Positions 24,346 to 36,006 are shown, counted from the first letter of the stretch. The stretch: 64,000 bases of DNA from Amaurobius ferox (GCA_951213105.1 OX578146.1:111451848-111515847), one strand, 5' to 3'. The notes: generated by a model not told the origin, from the letters alone. Program-made: numbers and translations.

Positions 24346-24600
24346 AAGAAGGCAAAAGGAAGTCGAGGAAGGCAAAATGAAATCGATGAAGGCAAAAGGA
24401 AGTCGAAGAAGGCAAAAGGAAGTCGAAGAAGGCAAAATGAAATCGATGAAGGCAAAAGGAAGTCGAAGAAGACAAAAGGAAGTCGAAGAAGGTAAAAGGA
24501 AAAGCTCTGGCTGAAAAAGGCTGTTTGATCTCTGGCTGAAAAAGGCTGTTTGAACTGTGGCTGAAAGAGGCTGTTTGAGCACTGGCTGAAAAAGTATGTA
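24346..24600 (+). repeat. Minisatellite grown from a SINE tail
   Basis: Eight units of 20 bp (GAAGAAGGCAAAAGGAAGTC and a GATGAAGGCAAAATGAAATC variant) lie at 24346-24505, with an approximate 60-bp higher-order pattern. About four units of 25 bp with GGCTGAAAAAGGCTGTTTGA follow at 24505-24600. The first unit continues the GTCGAAGAAGG-like end seen in other SINE tails (24820, 39668). The 165- and 92-codon minus frames are translations of this repeat. Confidence 0.9.
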
Positions 24601-25244
24601 ACGGCAAACGCTTATACTATGAACTTGGCCTATATACGGTCTTATAGACTGGTTATCTGAGCAGAAACTTCGCCGTTGTAGTCTCTACAAAAATTTAACA
24701 TAATTTTCAATTTGAAGTTGCAAATACATTTTTTATATTCGACAGACATATTATATACACTTTAATTTACACATAGTTAAAAATGGCTTACAACTTCGGG
24801 TAAGTCGGACGGTCTGGGTCGAAGAAAATAAAATAAGTTCTTCTGTGCGCGTATATCTGTGATATACGGGTACAACTTAGAGTATATGCACACATTTAAA
24901 TGTCAGCTTAGATATAGAGTATGCAAAAATACAGAATTTGAAAGATTTTCTTTTCAAATCGAATGACTAGAATATCAATTATACACAATTTAAGATCTTC
25001 GCAGCATTTTTTTTATGTTGAGAAGCAATAATTATTGGGGGAAATGATTGTAGCATTATAGAAGAAAATGATAGCTTGAGTTTTACCCTGTATGTAAATC
25101 ATAAAATACTACAAATTTATGAATGTGGTGTCACGTAGCGTGTACACTTCATTTCAGACGGAACTATTAAGGAATTTTATTGCCTTTTCCACTTTTTTTT
25201 CGTACAGTCTTGCGAATTTAAAAAACAAAACAAAGAAAAACAGG
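24601..25244. other. Mostly unassigned, with a SINE 3'-end fragment
   Basis: At about 24789-24826 the SINE end GGGTAAGTCGGACGGTCTGG recurs, followed by GTCGAAGAAAATAAAA. No target duplication is clear. The rest is unassigned. Confidence 0.6.
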
Positions 25245-26680
25245 ACGTGCCCCCTACAGAGCCGGAAGTTGAAATCCTTGGTGAACCTAGACTCCAACCG
25301 AAATTCCATACTGAATCTATATCAGTTGTTATCTAAGCTCTTTCTATATCCAATCCTGAAGAGCAGGTGTTGCAAGAAAAATGAAATTTTTTAAATCGAA
25401 AGTAACAAATCGAGAACCGGACGTGAAAATCACTACCTCCTCCAAAATTTAATGCTGAATCCATATCAGTCATTGTCGAAACTCTATCTATAGCCAATCC
25501 TGAAAAATAGATATTTAAAAAAACATTTGAAATGGAAGGGAAAAACTCAGGTGTAGGCAACACATGACTTTCCCTGCATACTCATATTCACATTCACTTT
25601 ATTTCTTCAATAATTCATTAAATTGAGTTTAATTGCACAAAATAGCACCCTTAATTATTTTAAATTACACTGAATTTGCACGTTTAATTCAATTATGTTC
25701 TCATTTGGTAATTGGACTTATTTTCAAAGGTGGCATAACAAATATGGGAAAAACTTAAAATATCTCAAGAACGGATATTCCTAGTGTAATGGGGGTGGTT
25801 TTATTCTTTTCACCGTCAAAACTTACGTATAAAACAAGCATTTAATTCGTATATTTGAGCATATGTAGTTTGTTATATTAGATTTTGACTGTTTTTGCGG
25901 GCCATGTCGCAACAAAAATTAGGTTGTTTCCTTCTAAATCGTACCAAAATCTAATCAGCACCAGGGTAACCTACAATTGACTTATCTATCAAATTTTGTA
26001 AAATTTCTTCTATTAGTTTTTCATATAGAGTGAATGCAGGCAATTTTTGCGGACCATTTCGAAAAAAAAAAAAAAAAAAAAAAAAAAGACAGTTTCTTTT
26101 ATTCCAAATCGTACCAAAATCTACTCAGCACCAAAGTCACCCACAAGGGACTTACCAAATTTTATGAAATTCGGTCAATTAGTATTTTAGTTAGAGTGGA
26201 TACATACATTGCACAGAGAGACAGACATACAGACACACACACAGACGTCATGCTAAAAATGGTTTTTCCGTGTTCTAGAAGTTTCAAAACGTGTAGATCC
26301 GTCGAAAACTAGAGTTGCCATTTTCGACATGATTCGAATACTTCCCCTATACATTACCATGTATTGCAGGGAAAGTAAAAGAGGATCCGGAAATAATAAA
26401 AATTTTAGTGGGCACCTTGCCTACTATAAAATATGATACTGAAACCATATGAGTCATCATCTAAACTCTATTTACAACCAGTACAGAAAAATGGATGTTT
26501 CAAGGAAAATCAAAATTTTGAACCGGAAATGGAAAAATAACCTTAAGTGGAAAACTCTTAGTGAACCCCTACTTCTATCAAAATTCGATGCTGAATTCAT
26601 ATCGGTTATTGTCAGTCTATCATAGACCGTAAGAAATAGATATTTCAAAAAATTTTAGTGAACACAAAGATGGAAAAATT
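25245..26680 (+). repeat. Four-unit tandem array of about 150 bp split by a B element
   Basis: Units at 25245-25400, 25401-25547, 26378-26530 and 26531-26680 share the order 'AACCGGA', 'GTGAACC', 'AAAATT.AATGCTGAATCCATATCAGT', 'AAACTCTAT' and 'CC.ATCCTGAAAAATAGAT'. Family B copy B1 lies between units two and three, so the array is older than the insertion. Confidence 0.8.
25548..26377 (+). mobile_element. Family B non-autonomous Helitron-like element, copy B1
   Basis: It begins with a decayed TCTGATGTGGGC (GGTGTAGGCAACACATGAC), then ACTTTCCCTGCA. Two internal direct subrepeats of about 150 bp contain 'CTAATCAGCACC'. A run of about 27 As lies at 26059-26087, and GACAGACATACAGACACAC is the microsatellite. 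A GTCGAAAACT palindrome and the terminal hairpin CCCTATACATTACCATGTA / TTGCAGGGAAAGT follow. It is inserted inside the 150-bp tandem array, which gives its ends to within a few bases. Confidence 0.88.
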
Positions 26681-27449
26681 TGATTGCCACCGATAATGTA
26701 TAACGCAAATCAACGGGATGCATTGGTGTTATTTGTAGAATTGACTTTCTGCTAATATTAGAAATGTAATTATGGAAGTTTTATAAATATCATTTTAAAG
26801 ATTAGCTACCGAACATAAGCAACACATTAACGATCAAAAACGCTATTTTTCAAGTAGTCAAAACAATATAAAACACTAATGCATGAGGAATTCTATTAGA
26901 ACATCAGATATTTTAGATTTTTATTTTAACAAAACTCTTGAAACAACTCAGTACAGGCACATACGGATCATGAGACTCTTGTTACTTATTTAAATCGAAT
27001 AATTTGTATTCGAAAACATAATTTCTGTATAAACAGGAATATTAAAATTGCAGATAGCTGGATGGCCTGGTTTCAAATGGACTTTTTTCGTGCCAACACA
27101 AAACTGAGAATGTTTTTTTTAGAACATAAACAGCGTTGCTATGGTGAACATATAAAGAAATTATTTTTTTTCCTTGTTTACGTTGGTGTACTTAGATAAA
27201 TCTGGAACAGTAAATTTTTGATTCATTTATGGTAATTAAATATTTTAACACTATTCTTCATAATAGATGGGTCATTTTCTGTAAACGGGACTTTTACCTG
27301 TCCAAGGTGTTTTCATAAAAGTTTGCATGACTTAGAACTGATTTTGGACACTGATCAGTTTTAATATATTGTAGTTCATATTTATCACCCATTATCTAAA
27401 GAAATAATTTATATTTCTAATATTTAAAAATTTAGTTTTTTTATTAAAT
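26681..27449. other. Unassigned stretch
   Basis: AT-rich sequence. No gene or repeat supported. Confidence 0.45.
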
Positions 27450-28169
27450 TTCATTCCCCTGTCTGTCCCAACAGCCAAATAATGAAATCGCAACTTCATT
27501 TACAAGCTTTCATTTTCTAGTTTACTTTTAATTTTATGTTTTATATTGAATTAGATAATTTAAAGTGCAAATAGTAATAAAAGATCCACTATGCACTAGG
27601 ATTAGAGCAATATTTTAAATTATTTTTTACAACTGTCCCCTAGCTTTTTTGTCATTCACCTGTCGTTAAATTTTAAGACCTCTTTCTGTACATAGATGAC
27701 AATATAATATAATTAAAGTATTATTCTTTTTTACTAAAGTCGATATTCACCATTTCAAGAGTTTGACTATGTTCTAGGTGTCATTCTGTGAAGAGAAATA
27801 TCATAACCTGAACAATTTTGAGCAAGTATTTTTATTCCTGTCATTCACCTGTCTTTAATTATTCTCAGAATAAAAAAGTAAATAATTTTTTTAAATTATA
27901 TGTGGGCCTAGTTATTGTAGCAAACTGAATACCAAGTTAGGCTTAAATGCAAATAAAAATAATATGCTCAAAAAGTAAAAGCACATGATTTGTCATTCCC
28001 CTGTCGTCATTCACCTGTCTTCTTGGTAGACAAGAAAATGACATTACAACAGATGAATTAAATTTACAAACTAGATTTTATTTTTAAAAAATATAACAAA
28101 TGAGAAGTTAGTTTTAAATGTAAAATTGCAATTAAAGCAAAACAATTTTTTATTTTTCTAATGTAGTTA

Positions 28170-28170
<1 letters not shown>

Positions 28171-28203
<33 letters not shown>
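28171..28203. repeat. (TA)n microsatellite, left flank of palindrome
   Basis: About 16 TA units directly outside the left arm of the palindrome. Confidence 0.9.
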
Positions 28204-29003
28204 CTCAATAATTAGAAAAAAAAGAAGAATGACATTGTATCAAAATTTCGCCGGGGGGGATTGTGACCCCCACTTCCCGGTTTAGCCAGCTTTATGTCAT
28301 GACGACACTCCCGGAAGCGGATACAATGTCGCCAACCAAGTACATATACTAATACTTTAAATGTAAAAAAGAAAAAAGTTGAAAAACCTATACATTCCCT
28401 AACCTATACAAAGACTACGCGTTTTACTACATCCAAACAGAAACACAAAATACTACAAAAATGACCCACATCCAATACCAATATATCAAGAAAAACAAGC
28501 CACGCATACACCTCACCGAAATGTAAAAGACTCTTACTTTGTACCTAATGATCTCCCTCCTTACTTTGTACCTAATGAGCTTTCTGTCTGAGATAGTATT
28601 GGACAGCGGCTGCATTGTGAAGGTCATGGTTGACTGTCTGAGGGAGATCATTAGGTACAAAGTAAGAGTCTTTTACATTTCGGTGAGGTGTATGCGTGGC
28701 TTGTTTTTCTTGATATATTGGTATTGGATGTGGGTCATTTTTGTAGTATTTTGTGTTTCTGTTTGGATGTAGTAAAACGCGTAGTCTTTGTATAGGTTAG
28801 GGAATGTATAGGTTTTTCAACTTTTTTCTTTTTTACATTTAAAGTATTAGTATATGTACTTGGTTGGCGACATTGTATCCGCTTCCGGGATTGTCGTCAT
28901 GACATAAAGCTGGCTAAACCGGGAAGTGGGGGTCACAATCCCCCCCGGCGAAATTTTGATACAATGTCATTCTTCTTTTTTCTTTTTCTAATTATTGAGT
29001 TGT
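28200..29003. repeat. Near-perfect palindrome with 360-bp arms
   Basis: Arms 28200-28559 and 28640-29003 are inverted complements differing, by eye, at only one substitution and a small A-run indel. The loop is about 80 bp and partly repeats the inner arm end (TTACTTTGTACCTAATGA). The two 77-codon frames on opposite strands share their last 43 residues because they read the two arms. Similar (TA)n tracts lie outside both arms. A transcript would fold into one long duplex. It may be a young foldback transposon or a palindromic duplication. Confidence 0.93.
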
Positions 29004-29085
29004 ATAGAAATGTACTTGTCTGAGCAGCTTGGCGCCTTTGAGTATATTTTCAATTGTCAGTTTTTAGATGTGATTGATGTAATAT

Positions 29086-29092
<7 letters not shown>

Positions 29093-29125
<33 letters not shown>
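29093..29125. repeat. (TA)n microsatellite, right flank of palindrome
   Basis: About 15 TA units followed by CATACTAAC, the inverse of GTTAGTAT on the left. This suggests that the element boundaries may lie outside the (TA)n tracts. Confidence 0.9.
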
Positions 29126-29128
<3 letters not shown>

Positions 29129-29156
29129 CTAACAAAGCAGTTGCCTATATTAAGTG

Positions 29157-29197
29157 AAAGGCCCAGACCATTCGGCTCGTCCAGGGATTCAGCTCGT
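29157..29197 (-). mobile_element. 41-bp SINE 3'-end insertion with 13-bp target duplication
   Basis: Minus-strand copy of the SINE end (GGCCCAGACCATTCGGCTCG on the plus strand). It is flanked by perfect CCTATATTAAGTG at 29144-29156 and 29198-29210. Confidence 0.78.
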
Positions 29198-29560
29198 CCT
29201 ATATTAAGTGTCATTCTCCTGTCATGCTATATTTACTTATCTTGAAAATAAAAATTTGCATTTTTTATTTAATTTCCCCAAAATGATCACTGCTACTGCG
29301 TTTAGTTTAAATCACCCATGTTAAAATATAATGCAGAAAACAGGTTGAAAAATAGAAAAAAATATATTGTAACAAGAAAGATGAAAAAACCCCTTTAGAG
29401 AAAATGACCCAGATGATTTCAATGTATTGCCATGATCATATTTCTATCATTATATAAATTGGATAATCTTGCAATACAACTGGTCATTGTGAGTAGATAA
29501 AATCTATATTATGTTAGGAACTAGGCGATGTATATATGCAACAAGAATTTTTCAACCTTT

Positions 29561-30320
29561 TTACTTTCCCTGCAATACATGGTAACGTATAGGGAAAGTA
29601 TTGGAATCATGCCGAAAATTGCACCTCGAGTTTTCGACGGATTTCACGTTTCGAGACCTCTAGAATACGAAAAAACTATTTTTAACTTGACGTCTGTGTG
29701 TGTGTGTCTGTCTGTGTGTCTGTGCAAAGTAATATCCCCTCTAACTAAAAAACTAATGGACTGAATTTCATTAAATTTTGTAGGTAAGTAACTTAGGTGA
29801 GACCCTGGTGCTGAGTAGTTTTTGGTAGGATTCGTAAAATCAGAACCCGCCTTTTTTGCGGAAGGGTCAATAAAAGTTTCATGTATCCACTCTAGCTAAA
29901 ATACTAATTGACCAAATTTCAGAAAATTTGGTAGATAAGTTGCTTATAGGATACTCTGGTGCTGATTAGATTTTAGTACGATTCGGAAAAGAACAACCTG
30001 TATTTTTTTTTTTGCAAAATGTCCCACAAAAATCCTCAAAATCTAAATTAAAAAACTACGTGTGCTCAAATATATCCATTAAATGTTTGTTTTATACGCA
30101 ATTTTTAACGAAGAAAAGAATAAAACCAACCCATTACAGTAGGACGGGCCGTTCTCGAGATATTTTAGTTTTTTCGTTTTTTCTCTATTCCACCTTTGAA
30201 AATGCGTCCAGTTACCAAATGAGAACGAAAAATGAATTAAAAGTGATTTAAATTTAATTAAAATAAAGAAAACGTGTATATAAGTCTGCAGGCAAAGTCA
30301 TGTGCTGCCCACATCAGATT
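29561..30320 (-). mobile_element. Family B element, copy B2
   Basis: Hairpin end at the left (ACTTTCCCTGCAATACATGG ... AGGGAAAGT), two internal subrepeats, and the TCTGATGTGGGC end at about 30320. The sequence beyond restarts with TTACTTTC before diverging. Confidence 0.88.
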
Positions 30321-31429
30321 TTTTACTTTCTTATACAGAAAAATCATTGTTTTCCCCAAAATTTTCAAATTTCAAATTTTTATGGGAAAACAAGTTTTAA
30401 GAACACTTTCGGAAAAATGTCTGTCTGTGAGTTGGTGACGGCTCACGCAGGGGTGAAGCAACGCTTCACCCTGCGTCACCTGACGTTAGCGGTTTAATGG
30501 GTTATTATTATTTAACTAATTTTTCAGATTCGTTTGGCAATTTTTAGATATTATTTGACAACACTTGTGATGGTAGCGCGTTGTGTTTTGAGGATGTTTG
30601 TTGTCGAGGAGGAGTTGAAAATCCCGTCACTAAATCTGCTTCATTTATTCTTGAAGTAATGAGCCGTCACTGCTGTGAGTATATGTGTGTGTGTGTGTGT
30701 GTGTGTGAATACGTGTGCATGATAAGCTACGTTATACTGGTAATTACAGGCGCAGCGAGGATCTTGAAGAAAAAATAAGGTTGACAATCGTAGTGAATGT
30801 AGATATCACTACAGTACAGAGATATAGTACAGGGGTAGATATCAATTAGCCAATATGAAGCAAAAGAAGAGACAATGTGTTTGCAACCTTCAAACCTTCA
30901 AACTTTCGTGCTCAAACCTTCAAACTTTTCAACGTTCATCCGATATTAAGATATTCCAGCAATTTGTGATCCAAAATAAAATAAAAATAATTATGTGAAA
31001 GTTACTTGTAAAATAAAATCCAGGAGAAAAAAATTGGATTATAAACTATGTATGAATAATTTTAATATAAAATTATAATAAGCATATTCCAACCAAATCA
31101 AATTTTCTAACAACACTAATGAATATCCTTAAATATTTTGCTGTTCTTTTTTTTTGCACGAATACAATTTATATATGGTTTAAGACATTTTATTCTATCA
31201 TTAAAATCGTCAAATTGTTTTGCAAATGGTTATCGCCATTGCTGAACAATGCACTGATTTTGTATATTGTATTTCTGAAAAAGGTTTTCATATAGATATG
31301 TCGAGCTTAGAATAGGCAGCGAAATGGGAAAGTAACCAGATGCAAGACTGTAGTTATGGAGTAATAATATTGCTTCTCGTCCCCACAGAAACAGTCAGTG
31401 TAAAAATAAACTAGTCTGTACCTAAAAAA
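30321..31429. other. Unassigned stretch with one strong hairpin
   Basis: Contains a hairpin at 30434-30480, a (GT)n run at about 30684-30708 and short unrecognised frames. No gene is supported. Confidence 0.45.
30434..30480. other. GC-rich hairpin
   Basis: ACGCAGGGGTGAAGC (30445-30459) pairs with GCTTCACCCTGCGT (30463-30476) around a 3-base loop, with one bulged G. Outer GGTGAC / GTCACC can also pair. It stands out against the AT-rich surroundings. Role unknown. Confidence 0.75.
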
Positions 31430-32057
31430 ATCTGATGTGAGAAGCACATGACTTTGCCTGCAGACTCAAATTCGTTTTCTCTTTGTTTCTTTAATAATTC
31501 ATTAAATTGAGTTTAATTGCACAAAATAATGAATTAGTTTATTTCAATTTTTGTTTTTATTTGGTACCTGGACATTTTTTCAAACGCGGCATAACAAAAA
31601 TGCAAAAAAACTCAAATGTCTCAAAAACGGGGTAGAGTAAAGGGGTTGGTCTTATCATTTTCCTTGTCAAAAATTATGTATAGATCACGCATTTAATTAA
31701 TATTTTTGAGAACACGTAGTCTTTTATTTTAGATTTTGGTGATTTTTGTTGGTCGTTTTGTAAGAAGAGGCAGGTTCTACTTTTCCGAATCATACCAAAA
31801 TATAATAAGCAGCAGGATCACGTACAAGTGACTTATACCAAATTTTATGAAATTCGGTAAATTAGTTTTTTAGTTAGCGTGGATACATACATTACACACA
31901 GATACACACACATACTTACACACACATAGACATCGCCTCAAAAACTTTCAATGCGAGTTCAGAGATGCTTGAAACGTGCTTTTCCATAGAAAACCAGATT
32001 CGAATTTTCGTCCCTGTTACAATACTTTCTCCATACATTATACTATGTATATAAGGA
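31430..32057 (+). mobile_element. Family B' element (B-like start, A-like end), copy 1
   Basis: Starts TCTGATGTGAGAAGCACATG with a B-type interior. The last 130 bp resemble family A (GATGCTTGAAACGTGCTTTT, then a decayed hairpin TTTCTCCATACATTATACTA / TATAAGGA). The same combination recurs at 42883-43890, so it is a subfamily rather than a chance join. It continues into TTGATTTGTCGCCAGAT, where family C copy 3 is inserted. Confidence 0.8.
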
Positions 32058-32080
32058 ACTCTCTTGATTTGTCGCCAGAT

Positions 32081-33380
32081 AAACAAGAAAGATCAATCAT
32101 ACTTAAAGCATTGATTATGAAACACTTTCCAACTTCAATGCAATTTTATTTAAACATGTCTAAATTGCAATACAATCCTCGGTAATATTTTAAAACTTAT
32201 CACAATACTACATTAATTTATTATATTTCAAAACTTAAACATTCATCGAAAAAAAGGAACTTCATTCAAATGACAGCATTGAAATATAAATTGCCTGGTT
32301 TAAACATCTCTAAAATGTGATACATTCCTCGGTAATAATTTTAGAATTATCATAATACTACGATAATTTATTATATTTGAAAACTTCATCGAAAACAACT
32401 GAAATTCATTCAAATGACGTCATAGAAAAAATAACACACCTGTCTCTCTCTATAAAAGCAGCATTTCATTCATAAATAATTTCCCATTCATGCCATTCAT
32501 CACAATACTATAATAATTTATTTTATTTAAAAATTAAGAACATGGAGCTACAAGTAATTAACCGCAATGCGTAAAACTTCATAGAAAACAATCGTCCTTT
32601 TTTTTGTAAAATCAATGAATATTTCATTCATATCAGCTATGCAGACTCCATGGGTTAAATGGTTTTGTGTTAAAGAAATACAGCAATTCCAATACAACTC
32701 ATTCTACATATTTTGCTGTTTACATTTTACATAGGTGAAAAATAGGCTTCGTTGTAGAAATAATCAAATTTGGATGAGCATTTAAACTCAAATATATTGT
32801 AATTGCGTTGTTTCAGTATGTAGATGCACAGAATTTAAGCAAAAATAAAGTGGTTTTAGGACGGATACAACACTCAATATGAATTAAAAAGAACTTTAAA
32901 GTCACGATTTTGAGACAAGATGGATACCATATATCATTTTGAAGTGGATCACGTTATATTTTCATAACATGGTCACGTGATCGCTTCATATAAGAGGTGT
33001 TATTATTAGTTTAATTTTTATTTAAAAAACTACTGAATATATATCGCTGTTTTTTTTTATATATTTTATGGAACAATTTGAATATTGCCTAAAATATTCG
33101 AGCAATTTGTGAATTTTAAATCCGCTTAAAAAATGTTTGAAAAATTAGGTTCCATAGGGCTCAATGTATTTCATTTGTTCAACCCGGGTTCAATCCAAAA
33201 CTAATTGGGTGATATTATTCATTTATATTCCCATTGGTCCTACAGACCGTCTGAACAACATACTAAAATTTCATTTTGATTAAGTCATTTTTACGGCAGT
33301 TATCGTGCTAACGGACAAGCAGACAGACAGACAGAATGAACAAAGTCATAAACACTTTTCAACTTTGTTGTAAAGTGTTA
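32081..33380 (+). mobile_element. Family C element, copy 3, with empty site elsewhere in the window
   Basis: It is inserted between TTGTCGCCAGAT and AAATGGATATTTCC. The related unoccupied sequence TTGTCGTCAGATGAAAAATG at 43899-43918 shows the site without it. This fixes the ends at AAACAAGAAAGATC and the hairpin AACACTTTTCAAC / GTTGTAAAGTGTTA. The length is about 1300 bp. The microsatellite is GACAGACAGACAGA. No coding frame and no clear target duplication are seen. Confidence 0.88.
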
Positions 33381-33407
33381 AAATGGATATTTCCATGATT
33401 AAAAGGT

Positions 33408-33551
33408 GCCGCTAGAGACGTCACACTACAAATGGTTTTTCATAATCTGGAGATGTCAAATCGTATAGATTCGTCGAAAACTCGAGTTACGATTTTCGAC
33501 GCGATTCCAATACTTTCCCTATGCATTACCATGCATTGCAGGGAAAGTAAA
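33408..33551 (+). mobile_element. Family B hairpin-end fragment
   Basis: GACGTCACACTAC, the GTCGAAAACTCGAGTTACGA palindrome and the terminal hairpin ending GCAGGGAAAGTA. Only the last 140 bp of a B element are present. It faces B4 across a 240-bp MITE, making a larger inverted structure. Confidence 0.82.
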
Positions 33552-33554
33552 AAG

Positions 33555-33797
33555 AGCTAAAACGACTTGTCTGTATCTAAAAAAAATCCGCAAAAGACGT
33601 ATTTAAATCTGTGTGAACAGATCTGTTAAAAGTAGATTCAAGACTACTTTCACATGAATTTATTTTTATACTTTGAGTGTATAATACCGAGTAATTGCAT
33701 ACTATATATGCAATACGCCTGTAAAATCAGACTTGAGCCAATACTCAAATCTGTTTTTACAAGAATTTTTTTAGATACAGTCAAGTCGTTTTAGCCC
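33555..33797. mobile_element. MITE-like element with about 30-bp inverted ends
   Basis: The left end GCTAAAACGACTTGTCTGTA and the inverted right end GCTAAAACGACTTGACTGTA each continue as TCTAAAAAAA. The 243-bp interior has no frame. It sits exactly between two oppositely oriented B hairpin ends. No target duplication is certain. Confidence 0.75.
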
Positions 33798-33800
33798 TTT

Positions 33801-34587
33801 TTACTTTCCCTGCAATACATGGTAATGTATAGGGAAAGTATTTGAATCATGCCGAAAATCGCAACTCGAGTTTTCGACGGATCTACACGTTTAGAGACCT
33901 CTAGAATACGAAAAAACTATATTTAGCATGACGTCTGTGTGTGTGTCTGTGTGTGCGTCTGTGTGTCTCTCTGTCTGTGTGTCTGTGCAATGTATGTATC
34001 CACTCTAACTCAGAAACTTACGGACCGAATTTCATAAAATTTGGTATGTACCTGGTGCTGATTAGTTTTTGGTACGATTCGTAAAAACACAACACGCCTT
34101 TTTTTGCGAAATGGCCCGTAAAAATTTCATGTATCCACTCTATCTAAAATACTAATTGACTAAATTTCACAAAATTTGGTAGATAACTTACTTGTGGGAT
34201 ACTCTGATTTAGATTTTAGTATTATTCGGAAACGAACAATCTGACTTTTTTTACGAAATGGCCCTCAAAAATCGCAAAATCTAAAATAAAAAGCTACGTA
34301 TGTCCAAATACATCTATTGAATGCTTGTTTTATACGTAATTTTTGATGAGCAAAAGAATAAGAACAATTCTATTACTCTAGGACTAACTGTTCTCGATAT
34401 ATTAGAGATTTTTCGCATTTAGTTATGCTTCCTTTGGAAAAATTTCCAATTACCAAATAAAAATAGAAATTGAATTAAAAATGCAAATTTAGTGTTATTT
34501 TGTGCAATTAAACTCAATTTAATGAATTATTAAAGAAAAAATGAATTTGAGTCTGCAGGGAAAGTCATGTGCTGCCCACATCAGATT
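33801..34587 (-). mobile_element. Family B element, copy B4
   Basis: Complete B copy with hairpin at the left, GTGT/CTGT microsatellite, two subrepeats and the TCTGATGTGGGC end. The next element (B5) begins directly after the terminal T-run. Confidence 0.88.
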
Positions 34588-34705
34588 TTCACTTTCCCTT
34601 CAATGCATGGTAATGCATAGGGAAAGTATTGGAATCGCGTCGAAAATCGCAACTCGAGTTTTCGACGGATCTACACGTTTCGGGAGCGCTAGAATACGAA
34701 AACAC
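34588..34705 (-). mobile_element. Family B hairpin-end fragment B5, abutting B4
   Basis: The hairpin CACTTTCCCTTCAATGCATG / GCATAGGGAAAGT and the following CGAGTTTTCGACGGATCTAC block are B-type. After about 120 bp the sequence becomes unrelated. The head-to-tail junction reads CATCAGATTTTCACTTTCCC. Confidence 0.85.
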
Positions 34706-35206
34706 TTTTCGATTTCGAGATTTTGATTCCAATATACGTTTTAAGACTTTCTGAACATATTTTGACTACTTTGGAAGTGATATCCATCTGTCTGTCTGTC
34801 TGTCTATATGTCTTTCTGTCTGATGTCTGTGGTTGATTTTTGGTGTACACGATAGCAGCTACAAATATTAATGGACAAATATTAATGGACGGTTATTTTC
34901 ATGAAACCGGCTTTATTATCAAATTATTATTATACCCGACTTTGTTATCAAAAAATCTACAACTAGATAGAATTTTATTTAATTTGATCGAAAACTTCGA
35001 AATTTATTCGAAATTACATATTTTTTAAACATGACAGCATAGGACAAAACTTGACATAATCATGGTCAAAAGGGTTATACAGCCATTGCTGTGAAAAATA
35101 GCGGCGATACAAATCTTTTTTCGTGATGTCATTTTTCAAGCCCTTTTAAAGTGAAGGGTAACACGCTATAGTTGTACTCATTTGGTGCTACTATACCTTC
35201 AACTTT
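34706..35206. other. Unassigned stretch with (CTGT)n
   Basis: A (CTGT)n tract lies at about 34789-34803, preceded by text similar in layout to the B interior but not alignable. It may be the rest of a different hairpin family. Confidence 0.4.
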
Positions 35207-36006
35207 TTACTTTCTCTGCAGTACCTGGTAATGTACAGGGAAAGTATTTAAATCATGTCGAAAATCGCAACTCGAGTTTTCGACGGATCTACACGTTTCG
35301 GGACCGCTAGAACACGAAAACACAATTTTTAGCGTGTGTCTGTCTGTCTGTCTATGCAATGTATGTATCCACTCTAACTCAAAAACTAATGAACCAAATT
35401 TCATGAAATTCGGTAGATATGTCACTTGTAGGTGATCCTGGTACTGATTAGTTTTTGGTACGATTCGGGAAAAAACAACCAGTCTTTTTTTGTGAAATGG
35501 CCGGCAAACATTGCCTGCATCCACCCTAGCTAAAAAACTAATGGATCAATTTTCACAAAATTTGGTAGATAGTAAATCGTTTGTGGGTTACCCTGGTGCT
35601 GGTTAGATTTTGGTACGATTCGGAAAAAAGTAACCCGCCTTTGTTTGCGAAATGGCCCTCAAAATCTAAAATAAAATACTACGTGTGCACAAATATATCA
35701 ATTAAATGCTTGTTTTATACACAATTGTTAACAATAAAAAGAATAAGACCAACCCTATGACACTAGTACTAGCCGTTAACGAGATATTTTATTTTTTTTC
35801 TCATTTACGCTGCGCCACCGTTGAAAAAGCGTCCAGTTAGCAACTGAGACCGAAAATTGAATTAAAAGGGCCAATTCAGTGTCATTTTGAATAATTATGG
35901 GCGTTATTTTGTGCAGTTAAAAAAACCCAATATAATGAATTATTGAAGATATAGAGAACGTGAATATGAGTCTGCAGGGAAAGTCATGTTCTGCCCACAT
36001 CAGATT
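35207..36006 (-). mobile_element. Family B element, copy B6
   Basis: Complete B copy. A 105-codon minus frame inside it is a by-product of the subrepeats. Its TCTGATG end joins B7 directly at CATCAGATTTTTACTTTCCC. Confidence 0.9.

Larger units (their letters stand above)
27450..29222 (+). repeat. Region with recurring TGTCATTCACCTGTC word
   Basis: The word GTCATTC(A/C/T)CCTGTC occurs near 27650, 27839, 27991, 28007 and 29209, with a looser form near 27450. The first gaps are roughly 150-200 bp. The surrounding units cannot be aligned by eye. A large palindrome is embedded between the last two. It may be a very old tandem repeat. No coding meaning was found. Confidence 0.45.

Noticed and set aside
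24085..24607. 165- and 92-codon minus frames with FAFIDFILPSSTSFCL-type repeats
   Set aside because: They are translations of a 20-bp minisatellite whose unit set is a multiple of three over 60 bases, attached to a SINE.
28427..28772. Two membrane-like 77-codon frames sharing a C-terminus
   Set aside because: They read the two arms of one palindrome on opposite strands. Nothing shows selection for protein.
35207..35524. 105-codon minus frame
   Set aside because: It lies wholly inside family B copy B6. The same frame is broken in the other B copies, so it is not maintained.
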